IMG/VR virus record: IMGVR_UViG_3300032220_000304
Span: 1-35,301 of that record
Origin: a virus
Strand: one strand, 5' to 3'
Length of the DNA: 35,301 nt
Positions 15,386-23,712 of the stretch are shown piece by piece. Position 1 is the first letter of the stretch. Each line of letters starts with the position of its first letter. The translations under genes and the position numbers were made by a program. The notes below the pieces were generated by a model. That model worked only from the letters and a program-made list of their open reading frames with translations. It was not told where the DNA came from and did not search any database.

Positions 15386-16014
15386 ATATGGCGATTACCA
15401 GCTATTCCACCCTACAAACTTCCATAGGCGATTGGCTTATCAGGACTGACCTTACGGCGGTTATCCCTGATTTCATCACCTTGGCGGAGGCCCAGTTCAA
15501 CCGGAACATCCGCCACAGGAAGATGGTGGAGCGGGCTACGGCTACGCTGGACAGCGAGTATAGCGTGGTTCCGGGCGATTGGTTGGAAAGCATCCGCTTC
15601 CAGATCAACACCAATCCCATCACGGTGATGGAGTTCGTTTCCCCAGATCAGGCGGCGATGCTGAAGGGGGCGAATAGCGCAAGCGGCAAGCCGATCTATT
15701 ACACACAGATCGGCCAGCAGTTTCAGGTGATCCCGGCGCCGGATAGCGGGTCTGCTTATACGGGCGAGTTGACCTATTACGCCAAGATTCCGGCTTTGAC
15801 GGTATCCAATACCAGTAATTGGCTTCTGGTGGAGGCGCCGGATTTGTACCTTTATGGCTCGCTTTTGCAGGCGGCGCCCTATTTGCAGGATGATCAGCGC
15901 ATCACGGTATGGGGCGCTTTGTATGATCGTGCCATGAGTGACCTAAAGGTTTCGGATGAGCGAAGCCGTATGGCCACATCAGCCCTTCGGATGCGAGCAA
16001 GGAGTTTCGGCTAA
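15382..16014 (+). CDS. Head-tail adaptor protein
   Basis: This 210-residue protein opens with ITSYSTLQTSIGDWLIRTDLTAVIPDFITLAEAQFNR and a basic helix. Then comes a beta-rich middle (SVVPGDWLESIRFQI, IYYTQIGQQFQVIPAP, GELTYYAKIPAL) and a C-terminal helical pair with WLLVEAPDLYLYGSLLQAAPYL. This matches the adaptor family of SU10-like and P22-like phages that binds below the portal. The start ATG overlaps the stop of the glycosyltransferase (ATGA); ATG 15388 is an alternative. Confidence 0.85.
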   Translation: MNMAITSYSTLQTSIGDWLIRTDLTAVIPDFITLAEAQFNRNIRHRKMVERATATLDSEYSVVPGDWLESIRFQINTNPITVMEFVSPDQAAMLKGANSASGKPIYYTQIGQQFQVIPAPDSGSAYTGELTYYAKIPALTVSNTSNWLLVEAPDLYLYGSLLQAAPYLQDDQRITVWGALYDRAMSDLKVSDERSRMATSALRMRARSFG

Positions 16015-16406
16015 TGACCACTAACGCCTTCACCAATTATCTTGAAAACAAGATAATGGCTTATGTGTTCTCTGGGACGGCTTATTCTTCGCCGTCTGCC
16101 AGCCTTTATGTGGGGCTGTTCACCGCCGCCCCTGGCGAGGGTGGTGGCGGCACGGAAGTTTCCGGTAATGGTTACACCCGCAAGCAGGCGACAATGACCA
16201 CCAGCGGTAACGCCAGCACCAATAGCGGGGCTATTGAGTTCGATACGGCGACGGGTTCCTGGGGCACGATTACCTATGTTGGTATTTTTGATGCTTCCAC
16301 ATCTGGGAACCTGTTAGCTTACGGAGAACTGACCACCAGTAAGACCATTGGTACGGGCGACGTTTTCCGCATTCCGGCTGGCGATCTCGACATTACCCTG
16401 GAGTAA
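16014..16406 (+). CDS. Tail fibre-associated protein
   Basis: This 130-residue beta-rich protein starts in a TAATG overlap. The sequence ASLYVGLFTAAPGEGGGGTEVSG, then WGTITYVGIFDA, GNLLAYGEL and a closing GDVFRIPAGDLDITL, is a widespread phage pattern annotated as tail fibre or tail fibre adaptor. It probably attaches a fibre to the tail. The exact role is inferred from that family resemblance and from the fibre genes that follow. Confidence 0.8.
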   Translation: MTTNAFTNYLENKIMAYVFSGTAYSSPSASLYVGLFTAAPGEGGGGTEVSGNGYTRKQATMTTSGNASTNSGAIEFDTATGSWGTITYVGIFDASTSGNLLAYGELTTSKTIGTGDVFRIPAGDLDITLE

Positions 16407-16411
16407 TCTAA

Positions 16412-16900
16412 GTGGCTGGTTATGGCAGCGGCTTATATGGGCGAGGTAATTACGGCATAGACCCCAAAGAGGGGGCTGCTGTAATTGACGCCATTGCTGC
16501 CTTAACGGCTGCTGGAACCGGCACTTTTAACGGCGCCACCAGCATAGAGGGTGTTGCGTCTGTAACCCCTTCTGGCACCATTATTTATTTGGGCGCGGTC
16601 CAAATAGATGCGGTTGGCGAGGTTACGGGTGATGGCGTTATCTACCGCCAATCCGGGGTGAATATAGAGGCTTTCAGCGATCTGACGGCTTCAGGGGAAG
16701 CGGTCTATGTATCTGGGGTGGCGATGACTGCCACCTCTAACTTGGACGCTACCGCCCTGGCTATTCGTAATTTTTCAGTCCAAATTGGGGCGTCTAGCGA
16801 GTTTGTGGCTTCGGCCATTCTGAAGTGGGAGCAAATCCCAGATGGTACGAAAACATGGACGCCGTTGGTTGATTCCTCTACAATATGGACGCAAATCTAA
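16412..16900 (+). CDS. Repetitive tail protein
   Basis: This 162-residue protein starts at GTG 16412, the only early start. It opens with AGYGSGLYGRGNYGI, an opening seen in small phage tail proteins. It then holds about four degenerate repeats of roughly 22 residues with Gly/Val/Ala-rich strands (for example VTPSGTIIYLGAVQIDAVG, then VTGDGVIYRQSGVNIEAFS). It ends with Trp-rich WEQIPDGTKTWTPL and TIWTQI. A beta-prism or beta-solenoid fibre segment is likely. Confidence 0.75.
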   Translation: MAGYGSGLYGRGNYGIDPKEGAAVIDAIAALTAAGTGTFNGATSIEGVASVTPSGTIIYLGAVQIDAVGEVTGDGVIYRQSGVNIEAFSDLTASGEAVYVSGVAMTATSNLDATALAIRNFSVQIGASSEFVASAILKWEQIPDGTKTWTPLVDSSTIWTQI

Positions 16901-16928
16901 GTGTCCCAGCACAGGCGAGGGTTTCTAA

Positions 16929-17792
16929 ATGGCTGATACGACAACCACCAATTTAGGGCTTACAAAGCCAGAGGTTGGCGCGTCTGCTGATACCTGGGGC
17001 ACCAAGTTAAACAACGACTTGGATTCTATTGATGCGCTGTTTGCCGGGGCTAGTGGCGGCGCCTTGGTGGTGGCTAGTGGGGGCACTGGCGCCAAGACGC
17101 TATCGGGTATTGTTAAGGGGAATGGCACTTCGGCTTTTACGGCTGCTACTGCTGGGACGGACTATCTGGCGCCCCCGAGTGGCACGGCGATCCTGAAGGC
17201 CAATTCCGGTGGGGCTTTGGCTAACGCTACGGCAGGGACGGATTACCTGGCGCCGCCAAGCGGCACGGCTATTCTGAAGGCTAACTCCGGTGGCGCCTTG
17301 GCTAACGCCACTGCTGGTACGGATTATGTCGCGCCGGGTACTGCTACCACGTTTACGGCGGCGCAGACGTTCAATGGTTCTTCTAGCGTGTTGGCGGCGG
17401 TGCTGGCTAACGCGGCGGAGACAGCGACGGTATCTGCTACGGCTGCTACTGGCACCATTAACTATGATGTCACCACGCAAAGCGTGATTTACTATACGTC
17501 CAATGCTTCGGCTAACTGGACGGTGAACTTCCGCGCTTCCTCTGGCACTTCGCTGAATACGGCGATGTCAACCGGCCAGGCGATCACGGTGGCGTTTCTT
17601 GTGACCCAAGGTAGCACCGCGTACTATAACAGCGCGGTACAGGTGGATGGGTCTTCAGTAACGCCGAAGTACCAAGGTGGCACGGCATGGGCTGCTGGCA
17701 ATGCCTCTGGTATTGATGTCTATACTTATACCATCATCAAGACTGGCAGCGCCGCGTTCACGGTGTTTGCTTCTCAGACGCAGTTTAAGTGA
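16929..17792 (+). CDS. Tail fibre protein with tandem repeats
   Basis: This 287-residue protein begins with [20 protein letters not shown], a common opening of phage tail-fibre and baseplate-linked proteins. It contains two complete 27-residue repeats ([14 protein letters not shown] type) plus a partial third, then a beta-rich C-terminal domain with a Thr/Ser-rich surface. A GAGGG ribosome binding site precedes it. It probably forms the shaft of a trimeric fibre, with the C-terminal domain acting as connector or binding head. Confidence 0.82.
   Translation: MADTTTTNLGLTKPEVGASADTWGTKLNNDLDSIDALFAGASGGALVVASGGTGAKTLSGIVKGNGTSAFTAATAGTDYLAPPSGTAILKANSGGALANATAGTDYLAPPSGTAILKANSGGALANATAGTDYVAPGTATTFTAAQTFNGSSSVLAAVLANAAETATVSATAATGTINYDVTTQSVIYYTSNASANWTVNFRASSGTSLNTAMSTGQAITVAFLVTQGSTAYYNSAVQVDGSSVTPKYQGGTAWAAGNASGIDVYTYTIIKTGSAAFTVFASQTQFK
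17154..17315 (+). repeat. Two 81-bp tandem repeats in fibre gene
   Basis: Unit 1 (17154-17234) and unit 2 (17235-17315) encode the same 27 residues. The DNA differs at many third positions, and a partial third unit starts at 17316. The synonymous divergence shows an older duplication kept for its protein sequence. Confidence 0.85.
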
Positions 17793-17801
17793 GGTAGTTT
17801 A

Positions 17802-19808
17802 ATGCCAACCGTAATAACCCAAGGCGCCGCATCTGCAAAGGGCTACGGTTTTGGTGCGCGAGCAACCGCCGCCAACTACATCGAAGATGTGTTCTCGACT
17901 TGGCTTTATACGGGCAATTCAGGTTCAGGTGGAACCCAAACCATTACAAACGGTGTTGACCTTTCTACAAAGGGAGGGATGGTTTGGATTAAGAGCCGTA
18001 CCCAGACTACCAACAATGTTCTTTTTGATACGGCGCGTGGAGCAGGTACTACGGCGGCAAATAATCAGGCGCTGTCAAGTAACTCAATTAATGCTGAAGA
18101 CCTTGCAGGTTCTTACGATTTCTTGTCTTCTTTTAATGCAAATGGCTTTACTGTTAAGCAAGGCGGGGAAACAACCGCAACGCGAGGCACAAATTATATT
18201 AATTATGATTACGCCTCTTGGACCTTCCGCAAGCAGGCGAAGTTTTTTGATATTGTGACTTATACAGGGAATGGTGCTAACCGGACCATCGCGCACAATC
18301 TTGGCGCTGTGCCGGGTTCCATTATGATTAAGCGCACTGATACAACTGCCGCTTGGGCTGTGTATCATCGCAGCTTGGCCAACACGCAGTACATGGTTCT
18401 TAACACCACGGCAGCAGCGGCTACAGGCGCAACGTACTGGAACAGCACAACGCCGACATCATCTGTGTTTAGCCTTGGCACCTCTACTGACGTAAACGCT
18501 GCTGGCGGCACCTACGTTGCATATATCTTTGCCCATAATGCAGGCGGTTTTGGCGCTACCGGCTCGGACAATGTGATTAGCTGCGGGTCGTTCACTTCTG
18601 GTGGTGTTAATGGAGTAAATGTTGAATTGGGTTATGAGCCACAGTGGGTAATGTTAGTAAATTCTGAATTTGGAGGTAGCTGGATTATTTTGGATAGTAT
18701 GCGCGGCTGGACGAATGGCGGAACACCAGACACGTCAGACGATAGTTTAATTTTTGCGAATACTTCGGCAGCAGCAAGCGTAGCAGTTAGGGGTTTTCCA
18801 TATGCTACTGGTTTTAATGCAATCAATATAGGAACAGCGAATTACATCTACATCGCCATCCGCCGTGGCCCGATGAAGACGCCGACTACGGGGACGAGTG
18901 TGTTTGGTCTTAGTGCGCGCACTGGTACTGGTGCTGATGTTACGGTAACTGGAGGGCAGACGGATGACGCAGTTCTGATAAAGAACCGTGGTTCTGCTGT
19001 AGCTAATCTGTTTTCTTCGCGCCTTACCGGCACGGGCTATCTAGTCACATCCAGCACCGCCGCAGAAGTTGCCGCTGGCACAACTATCTTGCAGGCTAAT
19101 CCTTGGGATGTGATGGATGGCGTCAAAGTTGGCACAACTTCCACCATCACCAATGCTTCCGCCAATACCTTCATCAATTACCTATTCCGCCGCGCCCCAG
19201 GCTTCTTTGATGTGGTGTGCTATACGGGGACGGGTGTCAATAGCACAGTAAGCCATAACTTGGGTGTGGCGCCTGAGTTGATGATTGTTAAGGGTCGTTC
19301 TGACGCAACTGGTTGGCAAGTATATTCAAGCGCGTTAGCAAACACTGAATACTTAGTACTGAATACAACAGCAGCAAAGGCAACTGGTGCTACTAGGTGG
19401 AACAGTACAACGCCTACAAGTTCAGTGTTCTCGCTTGGTACTTCTACTGATGTTAATACCGGGGGCGCGACATATGCTGCTTATCTCTTCGCCACAGTCG
19501 CAGGCGTATCCAAGGTCGGCTCCTACACCGGCACCGGCACCACCAATCAGATCAATTGCGGCTTTACTGGCGGCGCACGGTTTGTAATGATCAAGCGCAC
19601 CGACAGCACAGGCGATTGGTATGTGTGGGATAGCGCGCGTGGGATTGTAGCGGGTAACGATCCATATTTGTTACTCAATTCCACCGCCGCCGAAGTGACC
19701 GGAACAGATTACGTTGATACATACAGCGCGGGATTCGAACTCAGCAGCACAGCGCCAGCGGCTATCAATGCCAATGGCGGTACATTCATCTTTTTGGCAA
19801 TTGCATAG
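17802..19808 (+). CDS. Large tail fibre / receptor-binding protein (DUF7483-like repeats)
   Basis: This 668-residue protein is rich in Thr, Ser, Gly and Asn. It contains several copies of an approximately 80-residue module: a HNLG strand, then MIK-type strands, an aromatic VYH or VYS, LNTTAA, and TPTSSVFSLGTSTDVN. The clearest copies start at 18294 and 19254, with diverged copies near 18630 and 19570. I relate this to DUF7483-type modules found in aquatic phage fibres; the family name is from memory. The region near 18600-18850 is more AT-rich than its surroundings, suggesting exchange. The chaperone gene follows, which supports a receptor-binding role. Confidence 0.82.
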   Translation: MPTVITQGAASAKGYGFGARATAANYIEDVFSTWLYTGNSGSGGTQTITNGVDLSTKGGMVWIKSRTQTTNNVLFDTARGAGTTAANNQALSSNSINAEDLAGSYDFLSSFNANGFTVKQGGETTATRGTNYINYDYASWTFRKQAKFFDIVTYTGNGANRTIAHNLGAVPGSIMIKRTDTTAAWAVYHRSLANTQYMVLNTTAAAATGATYWNSTTPTSSVFSLGTSTDVNAAGGTYVAYIFAHNAGGFGATGSDNVISCGSFTSGGVNGVNVELGYEPQWVMLVNSEFGGSWIILDSMRGWTNGGTPDTSDDSLIFANTSAAASVAVRGFPYATGFNAINIGTANYIYIAIRRGPMKTPTTGTSVFGLSARTGTGADVTVTGGQTDDAVLIKNRGSAVANLFSSRLTGTGYLVTSSTAAEVAAGTTILQANPWDVMDGVKVGTTSTITNASANTFINYLFRRAPGFFDVVCYTGTGVNSTVSHNLGVAPELMIVKGRSDATGWQVYSSALANTEYLVLNTTAAKATGATRWNSTTPTSSVFSLGTSTDVNTGGATYAAYLFATVAGVSKVGSYTGTGTTNQINCGFTGGARFVMIKRTDSTGDWYVWDSARGIVAGNDPYLLLNSTAAEVTGTDYVDTYSAGFELSSTAPAAINANGGTFIFLAIA

Positions 19809-19816
19809 AGGGCATC

Positions 19817-20305
19817 ATGGAACTCCGCATTCGATCCACTGGCGCCGTGATGTTCGAGAGCGAACTGCGCGCCTATCTGCTGGCCAATGGTGGGCCATCC
19901 TATGACACACTCACGCCAGAGGTGATGGAAGCCATTGGCGTTGATCCCGTGTTTGAGGGGCCACAGGCTACCGGCGGCACGGTGTATCAGTACTCAATGC
20001 GCGATGGTGTTGAGCAGCAGGCTGATGGCAAGTGGTACACCAAGTACATCTTGGGGCCAATCTTCACCGACACGCCAGACGCCACCGCTGCCCAGCAGGA
20101 AGCAGCCTATAAGGCGGCGAAGGATGCGGAACAGGCTAAGTTGGTGCGGGCTGACCGGGCTGCGCGTTTGGCGGAGAGCGATTGGACCCAGCTTGCGGAT
20201 GCCCCGGTGGATGATTTGGTCTGGGCAGTTTATCGCCAAGCGTTGCGCGATATTCCTACCCAAACCGGGTTCCCATGGAATATAACCTGGCCAGCAAAGC
20301 CCTAA
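19817..20305 (+). CDS. Tail fibre assembly chaperone (Phage_tail_APC-like)
   Basis: This 162-residue protein has a C-terminal signature typical of the Phage_tail_APC family: RADRAARLAESDWTQLADAP, then WAVYRQALRDIPTQTGFPW and a closing WPAKP (about residues 112-162). A central Ala/Lys-rich helix precedes it. The N-terminal 90 residues are beta-rich. It would help fold or attach the fibre encoded just upstream, and would not be part of the mature virion. Confidence 0.85.
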   Translation: MELRIRSTGAVMFESELRAYLLANGGPSYDTLTPEVMEAIGVDPVFEGPQATGGTVYQYSMRDGVEQQADGKWYTKYILGPIFTDTPDATAAQQEAAYKAAKDAEQAKLVRADRAARLAESDWTQLADAPVDDLVWAVYRQALRDIPTQTGFPWNITWPAKP

Positions 20306-20320
20306 TCTTACAGGTGCGAC

Positions 20321-20500
20321 ATGGTTGATAACCACGAAACCGCAAAGACCATAGGGGATGTGTTATCAATCACGACGGTTGTGGGGACATTGGCCCAGGT
20401 TCTTCCTTCGATTGCGGCGATCTTCACCATCGTTTGGACGATGATTCGCATCTATGAAACTAAGACCGTTCAGTCATGGCTTCGACGTTTGAGGGGCTAG
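20321..20500 (+). CDS. 59-residue membrane protein, putative holin
   Basis: This short gene has an ATG at 20321 behind CAGGTG and ends one base before the next start. The product has a polar N-terminus (VDNHETAKTIGD), a hydrophobic stretch at about 14-43 that can form one or two membrane helices, and a basic end (WLRRLRG). Small proteins with this layout occur beside tail genes in podovirus-like phages and are often called holins. A second holin candidate lies at 28822, so this one could be an antiholin or a membrane channel used at entry. Role unproven. Confidence 0.78.
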   Translation: MVDNHETAKTIGDVLSITTVVGTLAQVLPSIAAIFTIVWTMIRIYETKTVQSWLRRLRG

Positions 20501-22249
20501 ATGTATATTCCGCTAAAGCTGCCGCCGGGAATTTATCGTAACGGTACACAGTATCAGTCTGCTGGCCGGTGGTACGATGCTAACTTGGTGCGGTGGTATG
20601 ATGGCACCTTGCGCCCGATTGGTGGTTGGCGGAAGCGTACACACAACGGCAGTAACATTCAGCTTACTGGCATTATGCGTGGTTCCCATGCTTGGCGGTC
20701 TAATAATGCGAATGCTTGGTTAGGCACTGGCGGCGCTAAGAAGTTGTACGCCATTAAGGCGGATGCTTCGCCGTACAATATCACGCCAATCCGTGAAACT
20801 GGTACGCTCACTAACGCCTTCAGCACGGTAAATGCGTCTGCTGTTGTGACGGTGGCGGATACATCGCATGGATGCAAAACGGGTGATACGGTTAAATTCA
20901 CCAATGGTACAGCCATTGGTTCTAGTGGGATTACGCTATCTGGCGAATATATAATTACTGTAACCACATTAAATGCTTACACCGTCACACATGGTTCCGC
21001 CGCCACTTCTACTCAGACGAATGCTGGCTCTGCTGATTATGCGTACGAATTGTCCATTGGTGATGTGGCTGCAACGCAGAACCTTGGATATGGCGGGTTT
21101 ACTTACGGCACTAGCACCTACGGCACCGCGCGCCCTGATGTATCGCCAACAGGTATCGCAGCGGCAGCGACATGGGCGCTTGATAATTGGGGCGAGTATC
21201 TGGTGGCTTGCCGGTCTGATGATGGCAAGATTTATGAGTGGGATTTGGATACCGCTGGCCGGGCTGATCTGATTTCCGCTGCCCCTACGGGTAATTCTTC
21301 AATCCTGGTAACGCCAGAGCGGTTTCTGTTCGCGCTTGGAGCGGGCGGTAATCCACGCAAGGTCCAATGGTGTGACCAGGAAGATAATACCGATTGGACG
21401 CCATCAGCGACAAACCAGGCGGGGGATTTCGAGTTATCTACATCCGGCAAGGTAATCTGTGGCGAGCGCACTCGCTATGGGTCTTTGTTGCTGACCACGG
21501 TTGATGCTCACTTAGCGACGTACCAAGGCCCGCCATTCGTTTATGGGTTTGAGCGTGTTGGTTATGGTTGCGGGGTGATCAGCGCCCAGGCTTCTGTCAG
21601 CATGGATACTGGCGTCGCTTGGATGTCTGACGGTTCGTTCTATTTGTTTGACGGCGCCGTAAAGCCTTTGCGGTCTGATGTGTCGGACTATGTGTTCTCC
21701 GACTTCAACTATAACCAGGCTTCCAAGGTGAATGCGGTTCTTAATATCGAGTTCTTTGAGGTGATCTGGTCTTACCCGTCTGCCGCGTCCAATGAATGTG
21801 ACCGCTATGTAATCTGGAACTACCGCGAGAATACTTGGTCCATTGGTTCTTGGGCGCGGACAACTGGTGTTGCGGCTGGCGTGTTTGATTATCCCATTCT
21901 GATTGATCCCTCTGGTTATGTGTATGATCATGAGGTGGGGTGGAACTACGATGGCGCTTCGCCGTATGCGGAGACGGGGCCGCTGGAAATGGGGAATGGG
22001 GACCGGATTATGGTAGCCCGCCAAGTGGTGCCAGATGAGAAAACGCAGGGCCAGGTAAACGTCAGCTTCAAGACCCGTTTCGCGCCAGAGGGTACGGAGA
22101 GTACCTTTGGCCCTTACACCATTTCTTCCAAATACACCGATGTCCGGTTCTCAGGGCGCCAGGTTTCCTTCAAGGTGACGGGCGTTCAGTTGGCTGATTG
22201 GCGAGTCGGTAATTTCCGCCTGGAAGCGGTGCCTGGGGGTCTTAGGTGA
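20501..22249 (+). CDS. Tail nozzle-like structural protein
   Basis: This 582-residue protein begins with YIPLKLPPGIYRNGTQYQSAGRWYDANLVRWYDG and a Gly/Trp-rich strand pattern, then many repeated beta strands typical of a propeller-like tail tube end. Related proteins are common in SU10-like and alphaproteobacterial podovirus-like phages. A tail nozzle or stump function is inferred. It starts directly after the stop of the 59-residue membrane protein and ends in a GTGA overlap with the next gene. No enzymatic motif was seen. Confidence 0.78.
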   Translation: MYIPLKLPPGIYRNGTQYQSAGRWYDANLVRWYDGTLRPIGGWRKRTHNGSNIQLTGIMRGSHAWRSNNANAWLGTGGAKKLYAIKADASPYNITPIRETGTLTNAFSTVNASAVVTVADTSHGCKTGDTVKFTNGTAIGSSGITLSGEYIITVTTLNAYTVTHGSAATSTQTNAGSADYAYELSIGDVAATQNLGYGGFTYGTSTYGTARPDVSPTGIAAAATWALDNWGEYLVACRSDDGKIYEWDLDTAGRADLISAAPTGNSSILVTPERFLFALGAGGNPRKVQWCDQEDNTDWTPSATNQAGDFELSTSGKVICGERTRYGSLLLTTVDAHLATYQGPPFVYGFERVGYGCGVISAQASVSMDTGVAWMSDGSFYLFDGAVKPLRSDVSDYVFSDFNYNQASKVNAVLNIEFFEVIWSYPSAASNECDRYVIWNYRENTWSIGSWARTTGVAAGVFDYPILIDPSGYVYDHEVGWNYDGASPYAETGPLEMGNGDRIMVARQVVPDEKTQGQVNVSFKTRFAPEGTESTFGPYTISSKYTDVRFSGRQVSFKVTGVQLADWRVGNFRLEAVPGGLR

Positions 22250-22452
22250 GATTGCCCCCAGCCACCAACTCTTATGATAGTTCTAACGAGCAGACGGCCC
22301 GCGCCTTGTTGGAGCGGGCTGATGATGAGAACCACAAGAAGAACCGCGATCTGGAAGTAAGCCCAGGCCGGTTGATCTTGAAATCCCCTGATGGAACACG
22401 GTGGAGCATCACCGTTAGTAATTCTGGGGTGGTGGCTGCTACGTCGTTATGA
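22246..22452 (+). CDS. Small hypothetical protein, 68 aa
   Basis: GTG 22246 overlaps the previous stop (GTGA), and a G-rich stretch at 22234-22239 serves as ribosome binding site. The N-terminal half is a polar helix (EQTARALLERADDENHKKNRD). The C-terminal half is a beta pair (GRLILKSPDGTRWSITVSNSG). I do not recognise it, although similar small proteins sit between tail and internal-protein genes in related phages. It couples to the next gene by ATGA. Confidence 0.75.
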   Translation: MRLPPATNSYDSSNEQTARALLERADDENHKKNRDLEVSPGRLILKSPDGTRWSITVSNSGVVAATSL

Positions 22453-22820
22453 CCCTATTTGAAGCCGAGTTCGAGAGGTGTTCAAAGTGGCTTCAGGATG
22501 CGCTTGATTATGCGGGAAATACGCATGATTTGGCGGATGTGAAGAAAAGCATTCAAAATAAAGAGGTTGAGTTCTGGCCAGCCCCTAATGGGGCGATTGT
22601 TACAATGTTTATAGATTACCCTAAAACCAGGGTTCTTCATGCTTGGTTGGTTGCTGGCGAACTCCCTCAGATTGAGGCTATGATACCTTCTTTGGTTACT
22701 TTTGGGCGCCATTTTGGTTGTTCACGGATAACCGGAATTGGGCGGGCTGGTTGGGTTCGTGCTTTGAAAAAGCATGGTTTCACAGGTATAATGACTACCG
22801 TATCTAAGGAGATTGCGTAA
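22449..22820 (+). CDS. GNAT-like phage protein
   Basis: This 123-residue protein has the layout of a short GNAT-type fold: an N-terminal helix pair, AIVTMFIDYP strand, RVLHAWLVAGELPQIEAM, then HFGCSRITGIGRAGWVRALKKHGF. The last stretch resembles the substrate-side region of small phage acetyltransferase-like proteins. A clear acetyl-CoA loop (R/QxxGxG/A) is not obvious, so it may be non-catalytic. The gene is more AT-rich than its neighbours, with many T-ending codons, suggesting separate acquisition. It is coupled on both sides (ATGA and TAATG). Confidence 0.7.
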   Translation: MTLFEAEFERCSKWLQDALDYAGNTHDLADVKKSIQNKEVEFWPAPNGAIVTMFIDYPKTRVLHAWLVAGELPQIEAMIPSLVTFGRHFGCSRITGIGRAGWVRALKKHGFTGIMTTVSKEIA

Positions 22821-23701
22821 TGGGCGACTTGTTTGGCGGTTCTTCAACGCAGACGCAATCCAGCCAGCTTGACCCCGATGTCAAGGAACGGATGCTGGCG
22901 AATTATGACTTCGCCCTGGACGTTGCTAATCGTGAGTATCAGCCCTACCCCTATCAGCGGATAGCGGGCTTCACACCATTGCAAGAAGCGTCCTTCCAGC
23001 GGGTGGGTGAAGTGGCGGGTTCTGCCCAGCAGCCGATTACCCAGGCCCAGGCTTTAGCCCGCCAGGCTGGCGCCTATACGCCGGGCACCATTGCTTCAGG
23101 GATGGCGGCTTACCAGAACCCGTACACGCAACAGGTGATCGACACCACGCTGGCGGATATTGATCGTTCACGCCAGATGGCGAACCAGCAAACCGCCGCG
23201 CAGGCAGTGAGGGCGCGGGCGTTTGGCGGTTCACGCCAGGGTGTGGCGGAAGCCGAGACTAACCGGGCGGCGATGGAGCAAGCGGCCCGCACTGCCGCGC
23301 AATTGCGTTCCCAGGGCTTCCAGCAGGCGGGCGAAATGGCTGGCCGTGACATTGGTTACGGGTTGCAGGGCAATCAGCAGGCTCTCGCCGCTGCCCAGCA
23401 GCTTGGTGCCCTTGGCGCCCTTGGTCAGACGGCTGGGCTTACCGGCGCGCAGGCTATGTTCCAATCTGGCGAACAGCAGCGCGGGTTGACCCAAGCGAAT
23501 ATGAGCCAGGCTTATGAAGACTTTCTGCGCCAGTTCCAGTATCCGGTGGAGCAGTTGCGGATTCGGCAGAGTGCGCTTGGGATGGCTCCGATGGGGCAGA
23601 CCACCACGACGGAAACCACGCCTTCCTTCTTGCAGCAAGTTGGCACCATTGGTCAGGCTGCGGGCGGCTTGGCCAATGCCTTTAATCTCCTGTTCCGGTA
23701 A
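22820..23701 (+). CDS. Internal virion / ejection protein, Gln/Ala-rich
   Basis: This 293-residue protein is mostly Gln, Ala and Gly with long amphipathic helices. It has repeated GF/GG turns: FGGSRQGVAEAETNRAAMEQAARTAA, then QQAGEMAGRDIGYGLQGNQQ. It belongs by composition to a class of phage proteins that precede the large ejection proteins and are thought to leave the head with the DNA. There is no signal peptide. The next gene starts 12 bases after the stop behind an AAGGAG site that overlaps the stop. Confidence 0.75.
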   Translation: MGDLFGGSSTQTQSSQLDPDVKERMLANYDFALDVANREYQPYPYQRIAGFTPLQEASFQRVGEVAGSAQQPITQAQALARQAGAYTPGTIASGMAAYQNPYTQQVIDTTLADIDRSRQMANQQTAAQAVRARAFGGSRQGVAEAETNRAAMEQAARTAAQLRSQGFQQAGEMAGRDIGYGLQGNQQALAAAQQLGALGALGQTAGLTGAQAMFQSGEQQRGLTQANMSQAYEDFLRQFQYPVEQLRIRQSALGMAPMGQTTTTETTPSFLQQVGTIGQAAGGLANAFNLLFR

Positions 23702-23712
23702 GGAGCCGCGCA

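Noticed and set aside
17154-17336. Possible CRISPR-like array
   Set aside because: The repeats are adjacent, in frame and without spacers; they are fibre protein repeats.
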